Source of the DNA: an uncultured Fibrobacter sp.
GTDB taxonomy: Bacteria; Fibrobacterota; Fibrobacteria; Fibrobacterales; Fibrobacteraceae
Direction of reading: 5' to 3'
NCBI GenBank assembly: GCA_937891805.1
Contig: CALATK010000124.1
Span: 1-6,722 of the forward strand
Length of the DNA: 6,722 nucleotides
Of the stretch, positions 1 to 6,560 are shown in pieces. The position numbers were made by a program, and so were the translations under genes. The first letter of the stretch is position 1. The number at the start of each line of letters is the position of its first letter. Below the pieces are notes generated by a model. It saw only the letters and a list, made by a program, of their open reading frames with translations. It had not been told where the DNA came from and made no database searches.

Positions 1-3000
1 GTCGTTGTGCACGAACTTCTTGCCGAGTTCGATGGCCTTGCGGTCGGCTACCGGCAGGTATTCGGCGATGTAACCTTCCCGCTTCATGTACTCGCTGGCC
101 AGCACGGTAAAGGCGGGGGAGAGGTTCGGTGTCAGAATGCGGCGACGCTTCTTGTCTTCGGGCAAGAAGGGCGTATGGAACAGGGGCTCGTGGCTTTCGG
201 GCTTGTCGGGCAGGTTTGCCGCGCGGCGGGCCTTTACGGTTTCGATAAAGCTCTTGACGCGGATTCCCACGGGGCCGCGGGCATCGCCTTCGTCGAGCTT
301 GAGCATGAGCATTTCCTTGTTGGAATCAAGGTGCAGCATGCGCATCATCTCGTCGGTCAAAATCGAGTCGTGTCCGCAGCCGAAGCTTACGATTTGCGCA
401 AGTTCGATGTTCGGATCCTTCGCCGCAATCATGGTGGCGCCAATCATGCGCAGGTGGAAGGTGTTCTTGATTTCGATACGGGTGTGGCTCGGCACATCCT
501 GGTCGTACACGCCGGGGAGCGATTCGGGGGTGAGCACCGGGATACCCATGGCGGTAAAGTGGCTTGCGATGTTGTGGTTGATGAGTGTGTCCGCATGGTA
601 GGGGCGGCCTGCAATCACCACGGCAAATGAATTTTTCGCCCGGACGTCGTCCAGCACTTTCTGGCCTTCTTCCAAAAGCGTGGTGCGGTAACTGTTGAGC
701 GCCTTCTCGCCTTCGGTCACGGCCTTGTCCAGAAGTTTCTTATCCAGTTTCCAGTGTTCGTGGAACCAGTCGATGGTCTGGCTTCTGCGGAGTTTGGCGT
801 TGAACCAGTGGAATATGGGCTGGTCCATGGGAACACCGTAGTTCTTTTCGGGCTCGTCGGTGTTCTTGCACACGTTGGGGTAGGCCTGCACCACGGGGCA
901 AACGGAGGTGGCGGTGAACTTGGTGTGGTCGCTGGGGATTGCAACCATCATGGGGAAGAAGATGCGGTCCACCTTCTTTTCGATGAGGCTGAGTACATGG
1001 CCGTGCACCAGCTTTGCCGGGAAGCACACGGTGTCGCTGGGTACGCTGTGGAGCCCCGCTTCGAACATCTTGTAGTCGCTCTGGCGGCTCACCACCACGG
1101 TGTAGCCGAGGCTCGTGAAGAAGGCCTTCCAGAAGGGGAGGCTCGCCCAGAATTCCAGCACGCGGGGAATACCGATGGTCTTGCCGTTGTTTTCCACGAG
1201 CTTTGCCGGGGCGTAGTCCTTGACCAACAGCTGGTTCGTGCGCTTAATCATGTCGGGCACGGATTGCATCTTCTTGTTGATTTCGGCGATGAGGGCCTTG
1301 GTCTTCGGGTCGTTGGGGTCGGCGGTGACTTCGCCGCGTTCGCAGCGGTTGCCGGTCACGAAGCTCTGGCCGTCGCTGAAGGTCACGATGGTGCGGGAGC
1401 AGTGGTTGGTGCAGTACTGGCAGAGCTGACCCGGCTGGTTGTGCCAGCTGAAGGTCTTCATGGCGTCAAGCCCGATAAAGCGGCTCTTGAGTTCCGGTTC
1501 GGTCTTGCGCTTTTCTTCCATGAATTTCTTGGTCAGGAGAGCGATACCGATGGCACCCATTTCGCCCGGACGTTCCGGACGGATGGGCTTTAGGCCGGTG
1601 TACTGTTCGAAGGCACGGAGAACGGCGTTGTTCTTGAAGGTACCGCCCTGCACCACCACCTTCTTGCCGAGGGTATTCAGGTTGCGGATACGGATGACCT
1701 TCGTAAACACGTTGTTGATGATAGAGCGGCAGATGCCCGCGATAATGTCTTCGGGCTGCTTGCCGTCGCGCTGTTCCGTGATGATGGAGCTGTTCATGAA
1801 CACGGTGCAGCGGGAACCCAGCTGAGAGGGGCTCTTGGCGTTGAAGGCGAGTTCCGCAATCTTTTCCATGGGAATGCCGAGGCTTCGGGCGTAGGTTTCG
1901 ATAAACGAACCGCAACCCGAAGAGCAGGCTTCGTTCAGAATGATACCCGTGACCACGCCGTCCTGCACGGAGATGGCCTTCATGTCCTGGCCGCCGATGT
2001 CGAGGATAAAGCTTACGTCGGGGCAAATCTTCTGGGCGGCGTTGGCGTGGGCCACCGTCTCCACCGTGTGGAAGTCGGCATGGACGGCCTTCGCGAACAG
2101 CTGCTCGCCGTAGCCGGTTGTTCCCACACCCAAAATGTTCAGGGTGCAGCCGTACTCTTCGTAGCGGTCACTGAGTTCATTCAGTGCGTTCTTGAGCACC
2201 TGCAGGGGTTCGCCGTTGTTGCTCGCGTAAAAGCCGTCCACGATGTTTTCTTGTTCGTCCATCAAGACGAACTTCGTGGTGGTGGAGCCTGCGTCGATAC
2301 CCAGGTAAACGTTCAGGGTAGAGCCAGAGGCGGGCTGGGGGTAGTTGTTGCCCGCCATCTTGTGCTCTTCCAGGAACAGTTTGTATTCGGCGTCGTTCTT
2401 GAAGAACAGGTCGGCGGCGGCCTTGGCCTTGTTTTCGGCCTGGCGGGTTTCGTTGAAGTGGATAAGGGAGTCCAGGGAGCCTTCCCGGCGGTACTGGCAT
2501 TCCTGATCGGCGAACATGGACCCGAGGGAAAGGGCGGCACCCATGGCCACTAGCACTTCGGAGTGTTCCGGCACAATGGCCTGCTCGTCGGTAATGCCCA
2601 GGCGTTCCTTGAAGGCGCGAACGAGTGTCGGGTTAAAGGTGAGCGGGCCACCTTCGAAAATCACGGGCGGCTTGATTTCCATACCCTGGGCCAGACCGCC
2701 GATGGTCTGTTTGGCAATGGCGTGGAAACTGGAAAGGGCGATGTCCTCCTTGGCCACACCGCTGTTCAGCATGGGCTGGATGTCGGTCTTGGCGAACACG
2801 CCGCAACGGCCCGAAATCTCGTAAACCTTCTGGCCACGCTTGGCGAAGCCTTCGAAGGCTTCGGTCTTGATGCGCAAAAGTTCGGCCACCTGGTCGATAA
2901 AAGCGCCAGTACCGCCCGCGCACACGCCGTTCATACGCATGTCGCTTGCAATGAGCTTGCCGGTAGTCTTGTCTTTTTCGAAGAACACCACCTTTGCATC

Positions 3001-3330
3001 CTGGCCGCCCAATTCGATGGCGACCCTAGATTCCGGGTAAGTTGCACGCACCGCAAGGGCGTTGGCCACCACTTCTTGCACAAAGAAGGCATGGGTGGCT
3101 TCGGCAAAAGGCTGACCGCCGCTACCGCAGAAGGCAACCCTGAAATTCTTTTCGGGGAACAGCCCGTGGGCTTCCCGCAGCACCTCGTAAACCTTTTGCG
3201 CCTGCATGGCGTTGTGGCGCTGGTACGTATAATGCAAAAGCTTGCTGGTCTCTGGATCTACAACTGCGATTTTCACGGTGGTGGAACCCACGTCCACGCC
3301 GACCCACAAATCGTTCTTCAAATTGCTCAT
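1..3330 (-). CDS. Large acyl-CoA dehydratase activase-type protein (tandem BadF/BadG/HgdC ATPase domains plus DUF2229-like region), C-terminus cut by window edge
   Basis: I translated the minus strand from the ATG at 3330 to the left edge: 1110 codons with no stop, so the 3' end lies outside. Two ASKHA-type ATPase domains are visible. Domain 1 (about 8-270) has VDVGSTTVK at 12-20, ELGGQDAK at 106-113 and FEGG at 225-228. Domain 2 (about 340-600) has GIDAGSTTTK at 344-353, ILDIGGQDMK at 442-451 and VVVQGG at 558-563. Each keeps two cysteines 39 residues apart (C137/C176 and C469/C508), the spacing of the [4Fe-4S] ligands C127/C166 in the HgdC activator. Next come a Cys cluster (C637, C640, C644, C663) and a DUF2229-like region from about 715, including IGIPRVLEFW, CFPAKLVHGH and SFGCGHDS. 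HgdC-type activators use ATP to push one electron into 2-hydroxyacyl-CoA dehydratases. From memory, large fusions of this kind reach about 1400 residues, so roughly 300 may be missing. The physiological substrate is unknown; no dehydratase subunit gene is in view. The protein is probably cytoplasmic, as no signal peptide is seen. The start is supported by the nearby promoter box and by the ATPase motif beginning 11 residues in. Confidence 0.93.
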   Translation of the reverse strand, partial: MSNLKNDLWVGVDVGSTTVKIAVVDPETSKLLHYTYQRHNAMQAQKVYEVLREAHGLFPEKNFRVAFCGSGGQPFAEATHAFFVQEVVANALAVRATYPESRVAIELGGQDAKVVFFEKDKTTGKLIASDMRMNGVCAGGTGAFIDQVAELLRIKTEAFEGFAKRGQKVYEISGRCGVFAKTDIQPMLNSGVAKEDIALSSFHAIAKQTIGGLAQGMEIKPPVIFEGGPLTFNPTLVRAFKERLGITDEQAIVPEHSEVLVAMGAALSLGSMFADQECQYRREGSLDSLIHFNETRQAENKAKAAADLFFKNDAEYKLFLEEHKMAGNNYPQPASGSTLNVYLGIDAGSTTTKFVLMDEQENIVDGFYASNNGEPLQVLKNALNELSDRYEEYGCTLNILGVGTTGYGEQLFAKAVHADFHTVETVAHANAAQKICPDVSFILDIGGQDMKAISVQDGVVTGIILNEACSSGCGSFIETYARSLGIPMEKIAELAFNAKSPSQLGSRCTVFMNSSIITEQRDGKQPEDIIAGICRSIINNVFTKVIRIRNLNTLGKKVVVQGGTFKNNAVLRAFEQYTGLKPIRPERPGEMGAIGIALLTKKFMEEKRKTEPELKSRFIGLDAMKTFSWHNQPGQLCQYCTNHCSRTIVTFSDGQSFVTGNRCERGEVTADPNDPKTKALIAEINKKMQSVPDMIKRTNQLLVKDYAPAKLVENNGKTIGIPRVLEFWASLPFWKAFFTSLGYTVVVSRQSDYKMFEAGLHSVPSDTVCFPAKLVHGHVLSLIEKKVDRIFFPMMVAIPSDHTKFTATSVCPVVQAYPNVCKNTDEPEKNYGVPMDQPIFHWFNAKLRRSQTIDWFHEHWKLDKKLLDKAVTEGEKALNSYRTTLLEEGQKVLDDVRAKNSFAVVIAGRPYHADTLINHNIASHFTAMGIPVLTPESLPGVYDQDVPSHTRIEIKNTFHLRMIGATMIAAKDPNIELAQIVSFGCGHDSILTDEMMRMLHLDSNKEMLMLKLDEGDARGPVGIRVKSFIETVKARRAANLPDKPESHEPLFHTPFLPEDKKRRRILTPNLSPAFTVLASEYMKREGYIAEYLPVADRKAIELGKKFVHND

Positions 3331-3338
3331 AGTGGGCT

Positions 3339-3369
3339 CAAAGATAGAAAAATGGGGCGAAAATTCAGT
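3339..3369 (-). promoter_or_regulatory. Putative TAnnTTTG-type promoter of the activase gene
   Basis: On the minus strand TATCTTTG (3346-3339) matches the TAnnTTTG -7 box known from Bacteroidetes. It ends 8 bases before the ATG at 3330. A weak -33 element (ACTG, 3369-3366) stands 19 bases upstream of it. No Shine-Dalgarno sequence fits between box and start. Transcription starting a few bases after the box would give a nearly leaderless mRNA. That Fibrobacter uses this consensus is inferred from lineage, not shown here. Confidence 0.5.
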
Positions 3370-3432
3370 GGTCTTTGGTCAGGGAAACGACAGAACCGCA
3401 ATAAAACGGGACAGAAGGCTGGCCGATAAGGT

Positions 3433-3550
3433 GGGGGAGGCCTCCCCCTGCTTGCAGCCTTGGCGATTAGACAAAAGCAATCACAATCCAACGTTCTCGC
3501 CAAGTCTTCCAGCACCCCCTCTCCTAAGGGGCTCGCCCCTTAAAAACCCC
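3433..3550 (+). repeat. Structured extragenic repeat element, left copy
   Basis: This 118-bp stretch is related to the reverse complement of 3765-3938. It opens with a perfect 16-bp palindrome, GGGGGAGGCCTCCCCC (3433-3448). A stem follows with arms AGCCTTGGCGA (3456-3466) and TCGCCAAGTCT (3497-3507), one mismatch. It closes with the shared block ACCCCCTCTCCTA and a hairpin AAGGGG-CTCG-CCCCTT (3526-3541). It lies about 100 bp upstream of the activase start, outside the predicted promoter. No protein is encoded. It may be a dispersed genomic repeat family; copies elsewhere cannot be seen from this window. Confidence 0.75.
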
Positions 3551-3697
3551 ATAAGGCGAGCGTAAAAACATTCGTGCTTGCACGAAATGGTTTTACCGAG
3601 CCGCCGGGGTTTCTACAAAACCCCATAAGGCGAATGCCAAGACAACCACGCTTGCGTGAGTTGGATTGGCTGAGCCGCCGGGGTTTCTACAAAACCC
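3543..3697. repeat. 74-bp tandem repeat, two units with structurally conserved but sequence-variable stems
   Basis: Units 3543-3616 and 3617-3690 have exactly the same length, and a third copy starts and decays after 3697. A 36-bp block (3598-3633) is conserved, with partial copies at 3543-3559 and 3672-3697. Within it GGGGTTT (3606-3612) pairs with AAACCCC (3618-3624), and CGCC (3602-3605) with GGCG (3629-3632). Between the blocks are 38-bp segments (3560-3597 and 3634-3671) of different sequence. Both fold into a long imperfect hairpin with a CTTG loop at the same offset (3577-3580 and 3651-3654). Which strand, if any, is transcribed is not known. The first block abuts the end of the left structured element. 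Confidence 0.8.
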
Positions 3698-3764
3698 TAT
3701 CCCTGTTGTCATCCTCGCCCATTCGGCCTTGCTCAGGGCAGGCTCTGGCTGCCATGACGTTGAA
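3698..3764. other. Spacer between repeat elements, with a weak GTCAT/ATGAC inverted pair
   Basis: This short non-coding stretch joins the 74-bp units to the right structured element. GTCAT (3708-3712) and ATGAC (3753-3757) form an inverted pair around a GC-rich centre. The opening TTGTCATCCTCGCC resembles, on the opposite strand, the opening ATTGTCATGCCCGC inside the right element (3899-3886). It may therefore be a relic of another small repeat. I see no gene in it. Confidence 0.4.
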
Positions 3765-3851
3765 GGGGTATTAGGGGCGTAAGCCCCTAGGAGAGGGGGT
3801 AGGCAAAGACTTGCCCTATTGCTTAATGGTGATGCTGGTTAGGGTCGGAGG

Positions 3852-3893
3852 TGCCCGTGATTCTATCGCTTCGCTCCAGAACGACAGCGGGCA
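3852..3893. repeat. Hairpin repeat nested inside the right structured element
   Basis: Outer arms TGCCCG (3852-3857) and CGGGCA (3888-3893) pair perfectly, and inner TTCT (3861-3864) pairs with AGAA (3878-3881) around a GCTTCGC loop region. The left copy of the surrounding element lacks this segment, so it looks like an insertion of a second small palindromic repeat. Function is unknown. Confidence 0.5.
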
Positions 3894-3920
3894 TGACAAT
3901 GGTTGGGCAAGGCTTTGACG

Positions 3921-3938
3921 AGGGGGAGGCTTCCCCCT
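3921..3938 (-). terminator. GC-rich stem-loop at the lipoprotein stop codon, possible terminator
   Basis: AGGGGGA (3921-3927) and TCCCCCT (3932-3938) form a perfect 7-bp stem with a 4-base loop. It reaches the first base-paired position of the TAA stop at 3940-3938. In the minus-strand transcript no U-tract follows, so it is not a classic intrinsic terminator. It could stall polymerase, protect the mRNA 3' end, or simply be the end of the repeat element. No better terminator for the operon is visible in the 600 bp that follow. Confidence 0.3.
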
Positions 3939-5737
3939 TAATCCATTATGCATCGGACATTCAGGTAGTTGCCCGATGTCATGGACATTGTCGGGTAACC
4001 GATGTTGAGTCCGTCAAAAACGAGAGTCCCGAATTCGCTTTCCGTGTCCGTCCATAGGTAGGCCGTCACTCCCATTGACGAGAATTTCAGGGTGTTCCCG
4101 ATGATGCTGTAGCGTCCTGCCGGGTAAAGGCTGAATCCGTAAAGATCGCTTCCGTTTCCGCTTTCCCAGCCTTCGGTCGTCCTGAGAGCAGTCATGTCCT
4201 TCCCGGTGTTATCCTCCAGGTCTACAAAGTCCTGGGCGGACGGCAGCCGCCAACCCTCCGGGCAGGCCGTCTTGGCGTCGTCGGGAGAATACATCCTGCC
4301 GTATTTTTCGCAGTTCTCGTCGTCGTTTTCGTAGCAGTAACTCGTGAAATCCCCCTTGTATTTCAGGTTCTCGGCAAGCCATGTCTGCGAACCTATCGTC
4401 GTGGTGGCGTAAGTCCGCCCGTCGCGCTCGTCCGTGAAGGTCCCGGCGACAATCTGAGCAGGGTCCACGGCCCCCCCTGAATTTTCCGTCGCCGCGCCCT
4501 TTATGCAGCGGAGCGATTCGAATGCGTATGACGAAGCCAATTCGACATTCGAGCTGGTATCGCCGAAAAGGAATCTCCAATGCTGCGGGATTCCCATGTT
4601 CGTCGAAGCCATGATAAAGAAGGCCCCGTAGCCGAAATACTTTTCCTGCCTTTCCGTTTCGGGCGGCAGAACGGAATAACCCGGGAACAGTGCCGTAAAC
4701 CCGTAATCGTCCGTTCCCATGAACTCTTCTGCCGCCGCCTTTTTCCCGGCGACGTCGCGCCCGCCCATTTCTTCTTCGAGAGTTTCGAAGTCGTCAAGGT
4801 TCGGCACGCGCCAGCCCTCTGGGCATATCCCCTGGACATTGCGCCCGATATCGCAGGGCTCTTCGGTGCAGCCCACTGCCGCGGCCCATGTATAGAGCCG
4901 CCCGTATTTTTCGCAGTTGGCGGGATTTCCTTCCGGGCAGTAACTGAGGGAATCCATGGTTTCCGAAGAAGCCCGATAGGCGTAGTTTAGGTTCTCCGCC
5001 ATCCACACCTGTTCGCCGATTTTTACCGTCCTGTACACTTGACCGTCCCGCTTGTCCACAAGGAGCGTGGAATCGGCTTCTGCGGGGTCGTCTCCCGGGG
5101 CGTAGAATTCGGCAATGCAGATATCCTTCATTCTCTTGGCCGTAGCCTGCAAGTATTCATCGGCGGCAACTTTCGGCGTGAACTTCATGACGCATGTCAA
5201 GTGAAGCACGCTGCAACGGTCCAGTTTGAAAAGGTCCGTCACGGCCCCGCCGTTTTCGGCACAGTAGTCTGCGAAGGCCGTAGAATCCGCCCGGCAACTT
5301 GCTGTGGCGCTGTCGCCGTAAGAATTGTCTAGGTGATCTTCCACCATGGCATCCAGGGAGTCGCGGTTTAGGAACTCCGTGTAACTATTTTTCTTGTAGG
5401 AGCGCGTCAGGTCCATACGCGCACCGTTCTGTTCGGCATACAGGTTCACGGTGCAGGCTTCGCCGACGGTTTCGCTAGCATGCTCGTAGTAGGGCTTGGC
5501 GGCTGTGGTAAAATCGACATCGAACCACGACAAGCCCCGTTCCTTGTCCTTGACTTCCACGAGCCTCAGGGCGACCTTGGGTTCCCACGTCATCAGCCAT
5601 GCATAGGCGGCGCTGTCCAGGCTGGCGTTCTGCTCTTCGGTGTAGCCGTTGGCGATTTCCTTTTCCGAATCGCTGCAGGCGGTGCAGAACAGGAACGCAA
5701 GGCAGGGGATGGATAGAATGTTCGGGGAAAATCTCAT
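3938..5737 (-). CDS. Two-domain FISUMP (TIGR02145) lipoprotein, 599 aa
   Basis: The start is taken at MRFSPN (5737), because a lipoprotein signal peptide follows at once: a hydrophobic stretch and FCTAC with the acceptor Cys21. The frame stays open 151 codons further upstream, but only inside the preceding gene. Residues 30-215 are an unrecognised region with six cysteines (95, 148, 159, 175, 182, 207). FISUMP domain 1 spans about 225-412 (RDGQVYRTVKIGEQVWMAEN, NCEKYGRLY, CPEGWRVP, final RC at 410-411). Domain 2 spans about 434-598 (RDGRTYATTTIGSQTWLAEN, NCEKYGRMY, CPEGWRLPS, final RC at 595-596). Paired cysteines (267/275, 305/411, 468/476, 492/596) fit disulphides in an exported protein. 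The molecular role of FISUMP domains is unknown; they are abundant in Fibrobacter surface and secreted proteins. Outer-membrane or periplasmic anchoring is inferred. The gene is coupled to the upstream regulator by a 4-base overlap. Confidence 0.93.
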   Translation of the reverse strand: MRFSPNILSIPCLAFLFCTACSDSEKEIANGYTEEQNASLDSAAYAWLMTWEPKVALRLVEVKDKERGLSWFDVDFTTAAKPYYEHASETVGEACTVNLYAEQNGARMDLTRSYKKNSYTEFLNRDSLDAMVEDHLDNSYGDSATASCRADSTAFADYCAENGGAVTDLFKLDRCSVLHLTCVMKFTPKVAADEYLQATAKRMKDICIAEFYAPGDDPAEADSTLLVDKRDGQVYRTVKIGEQVWMAENLNYAYRASSETMDSLSYCPEGNPANCEKYGRLYTWAAAVGCTEEPCDIGRNVQGICPEGWRVPNLDDFETLEEEMGGRDVAGKKAAAEEFMGTDDYGFTALFPGYSVLPPETERQEKYFGYGAFFIMASTNMGIPQHWRFLFGDTSSNVELASSYAFESLRCIKGAATENSGGAVDPAQIVAGTFTDERDGRTYATTTIGSQTWLAENLKYKGDFTSYCYENDDENCEKYGRMYSPDDAKTACPEGWRLPSAQDFVDLEDNTGKDMTALRTTEGWESGNGSDLYGFSLYPAGRYSIIGNTLKFSSMGVTAYLWTDTESEFGTLVFDGLNIGYPTMSMTSGNYLNVRCIMD

Positions 5738-6552
5738 TTTTTTATCTCTTTGGTCAGCGGGAACAACTGCAGGTTCACCCTGTAAACCCTGTCGCAGTCC
5801 TCTGCGGCAGAAACGATTGCGGCTATCTTCTTGCGGCAGAAATCCAGTTCGCTTACGATCTGCGCGTATGCCGCCCGGTTTACGGCGACCGTCATTCCCG
5901 AAAAGTTGCGCTCCGTTACGGGGAATGCCTCGACGGCCTTCTCCGCAAGCCTTGCCATCTGCCTGTGCATGCCGCGGATGGCCCGCGGAATCTTCTCGGA
6001 CGAGCCAAGGATTGCCTTGTCGGATTGGACATACCTGTTGCGCCGCTCCTTCAGAAACCCCGCCTGGACCAGGAAATTCAGGGATTTCTTCACGTTCTCG
6101 GGAGTCACGCTTTCGTGGAGCATATTCGCGATTTTTGACGGCGTGGCATTGGCAATCCTGGGGGCAAGTTCCCGGAGCACCGGGTTCCACCAGTTCTTGA
6201 AGTATTCGTAGCCGTCGCCCCCTACGACCCTGACCCTGTCGTCCTTTGCCAGGGTGTGCATCTGTTCAAGGGCGGCCTGCCTTTTCTTTTCTACGGGGGA
6301 ATTGCAGTAGGTGACCAGCGCCAAGAAGTAGGATGTCTGGATCTTGGAAAGGCCCATGACTTTTGACAGGCGGGCGGCGCCGACGCAGCTCAATTTCGAC
6401 TTCCCGTCGCAAACGAGTTTCAAGAACTTTGTGCTGGCGTATCCTGCCATCTTGTTGAAGCCGCGCCACGACAGGCCCGTCATCAACTTGCGCTCTTCGT
6501 AAAAATCCCTGATGTAGGTTCGGTAGTTGTCGTAGTCGGATATCGGTTTCAT
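5734..6552 (-). CDS. TIGR02147 family regulator-like protein, 272 aa
   Basis: The protein has the TIGR02147 pattern from end to end. It opens with a D-Y-R-x-Y-I-x-D-x-Y-E motif (residues 7-19: DYDNYRTYIRDFYEE). A helix-turn-helix-like region follows at about 28-67 (SWRGFNKMAGYASTKFLKLV, then LSCVGAARLSKVMGL). A second winged-helix-like segment lies at about 137-175 (ATPSKIANMLHESVTPENVK, then LNFLVQAGFLKE). The C-terminal DUF4423-like part ends in VYRVNLQLFPLTK. The length fits the family's usual 250-290 residues. No signal peptide is seen, so it is presumably cytoplasmic. The family was defined from many F. succinogenes paralogs; a DNA-binding role is inferred from fold appearance and is not established. 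Its TGA (5736-5734) overlaps the lipoprotein ATG, which suggests that it controls or is co-regulated with that gene. The start at 6552 is the first Met of the conserved N-terminus and lies 8 bases from a TAnnTTTG box. Confidence 0.92.
   Translation of the reverse strand: MKPISDYDNYRTYIRDFYEERKLMTGLSWRGFNKMAGYASTKFLKLVCDGKSKLSCVGAARLSKVMGLSKIQTSYFLALVTYCNSPVEKKRQAALEQMHTLAKDDRVRVVGGDGYEYFKNWWNPVLRELAPRIANATPSKIANMLHESVTPENVKKSLNFLVQAGFLKERRNRYVQSDKAILGSSEKIPRAIRGMHRQMARLAEKAVEAFPVTERNFSGMTVAVNRAAYAQIVSELDFCRKKIAAIVSAAEDCDRVYRVNLQLFPLTKEIKK
5745..5751 (-). promoter_or_regulatory. Shine-Dalgarno-like site of the lipoprotein gene
   Basis: AAAGAGA (5751-5745) lies 7 bases before the ATG at 5737, inside the last codons of the regulator gene. 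It differs by one base from AAGGAG at its core. It supports the MRFSPN start over the longer in-frame reading. The two operon-leading genes in this window lack such a site. Confidence 0.5.
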
Positions 6553-6560
6553 GGGCTTTT

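Larger units (their letters stand above)
3765..3938 (-). repeat. Structured extragenic repeat element, right copy, inverted relative to the left copy
   Basis: Read on the minus strand this follows the plan of 3433-3550. It starts with GGGGGAAGCCTCCCCC (3937-3922), continues with a stem CAAAGCCTTGCCC (3917-3905) / GGGCAAGTCTTTG (3816-3804), and ends with ACCCCCTCTCCTA and the hairpin TAGGGGC-TTAC-GCCCCTA (3789-3772). The stem bases differ from the left copy (GCC against TGGCGA) but both arms changed together. The centre is about 55 bp longer than in the left copy and holds an extra hairpin (3852-3893). The element begins directly at the lipoprotein stop codon. Confidence 0.75.

Noticed and set aside
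7..3429. Long plus-strand open frames (7-630, 754-1593, 2563-3429) opposite the activase gene
   Set aside because: They are antisense in the same codon register as a clearly conserved minus-strand protein. Their translations show no domain pattern and are rich in G, V, H and E, as expected for mirrored codons of a GC-biased gene.
3543..3697. A minimal CRISPR array (36-bp repeats with 38-bp spacers)
   Set aside because: The spacing is suggestive, but the two 'spacers' are themselves hairpins with the same CTTG loop and matching layout. Only one block is complete and no cas gene is present.
3543..3697. Integron attC sites
   Set aside because: The structure is conserved while the sequence varies, as in attC. 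However, the RYYYAAC and GTTRRRY core sites are not visible at the unit ends, and there are no cassette genes or integrase.
3574..3774. Small plus-strand ORF of 66 codons within the repeats
   Set aside because: It runs through both 74-bp units and is explained by the repeats. It has no ribosome site, promoter box or protein-like conservation.
3851..4057. Plus-strand ORF of 68 codons spanning the end of the lipoprotein gene
   Set aside because: Half of it is antisense to the conserved C-terminus of FISUMP domain 2 and the rest is repeat DNA.
5738..6190. Upstream extension of the lipoprotein frame to an ATG at 6190 (750 aa)
   Set aside because: The extra 151 residues lie within the TIGR02147 gene in another frame and look unlike a protein domain. 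A signal peptide and a Shine-Dalgarno-like site mark 5737 as the start.
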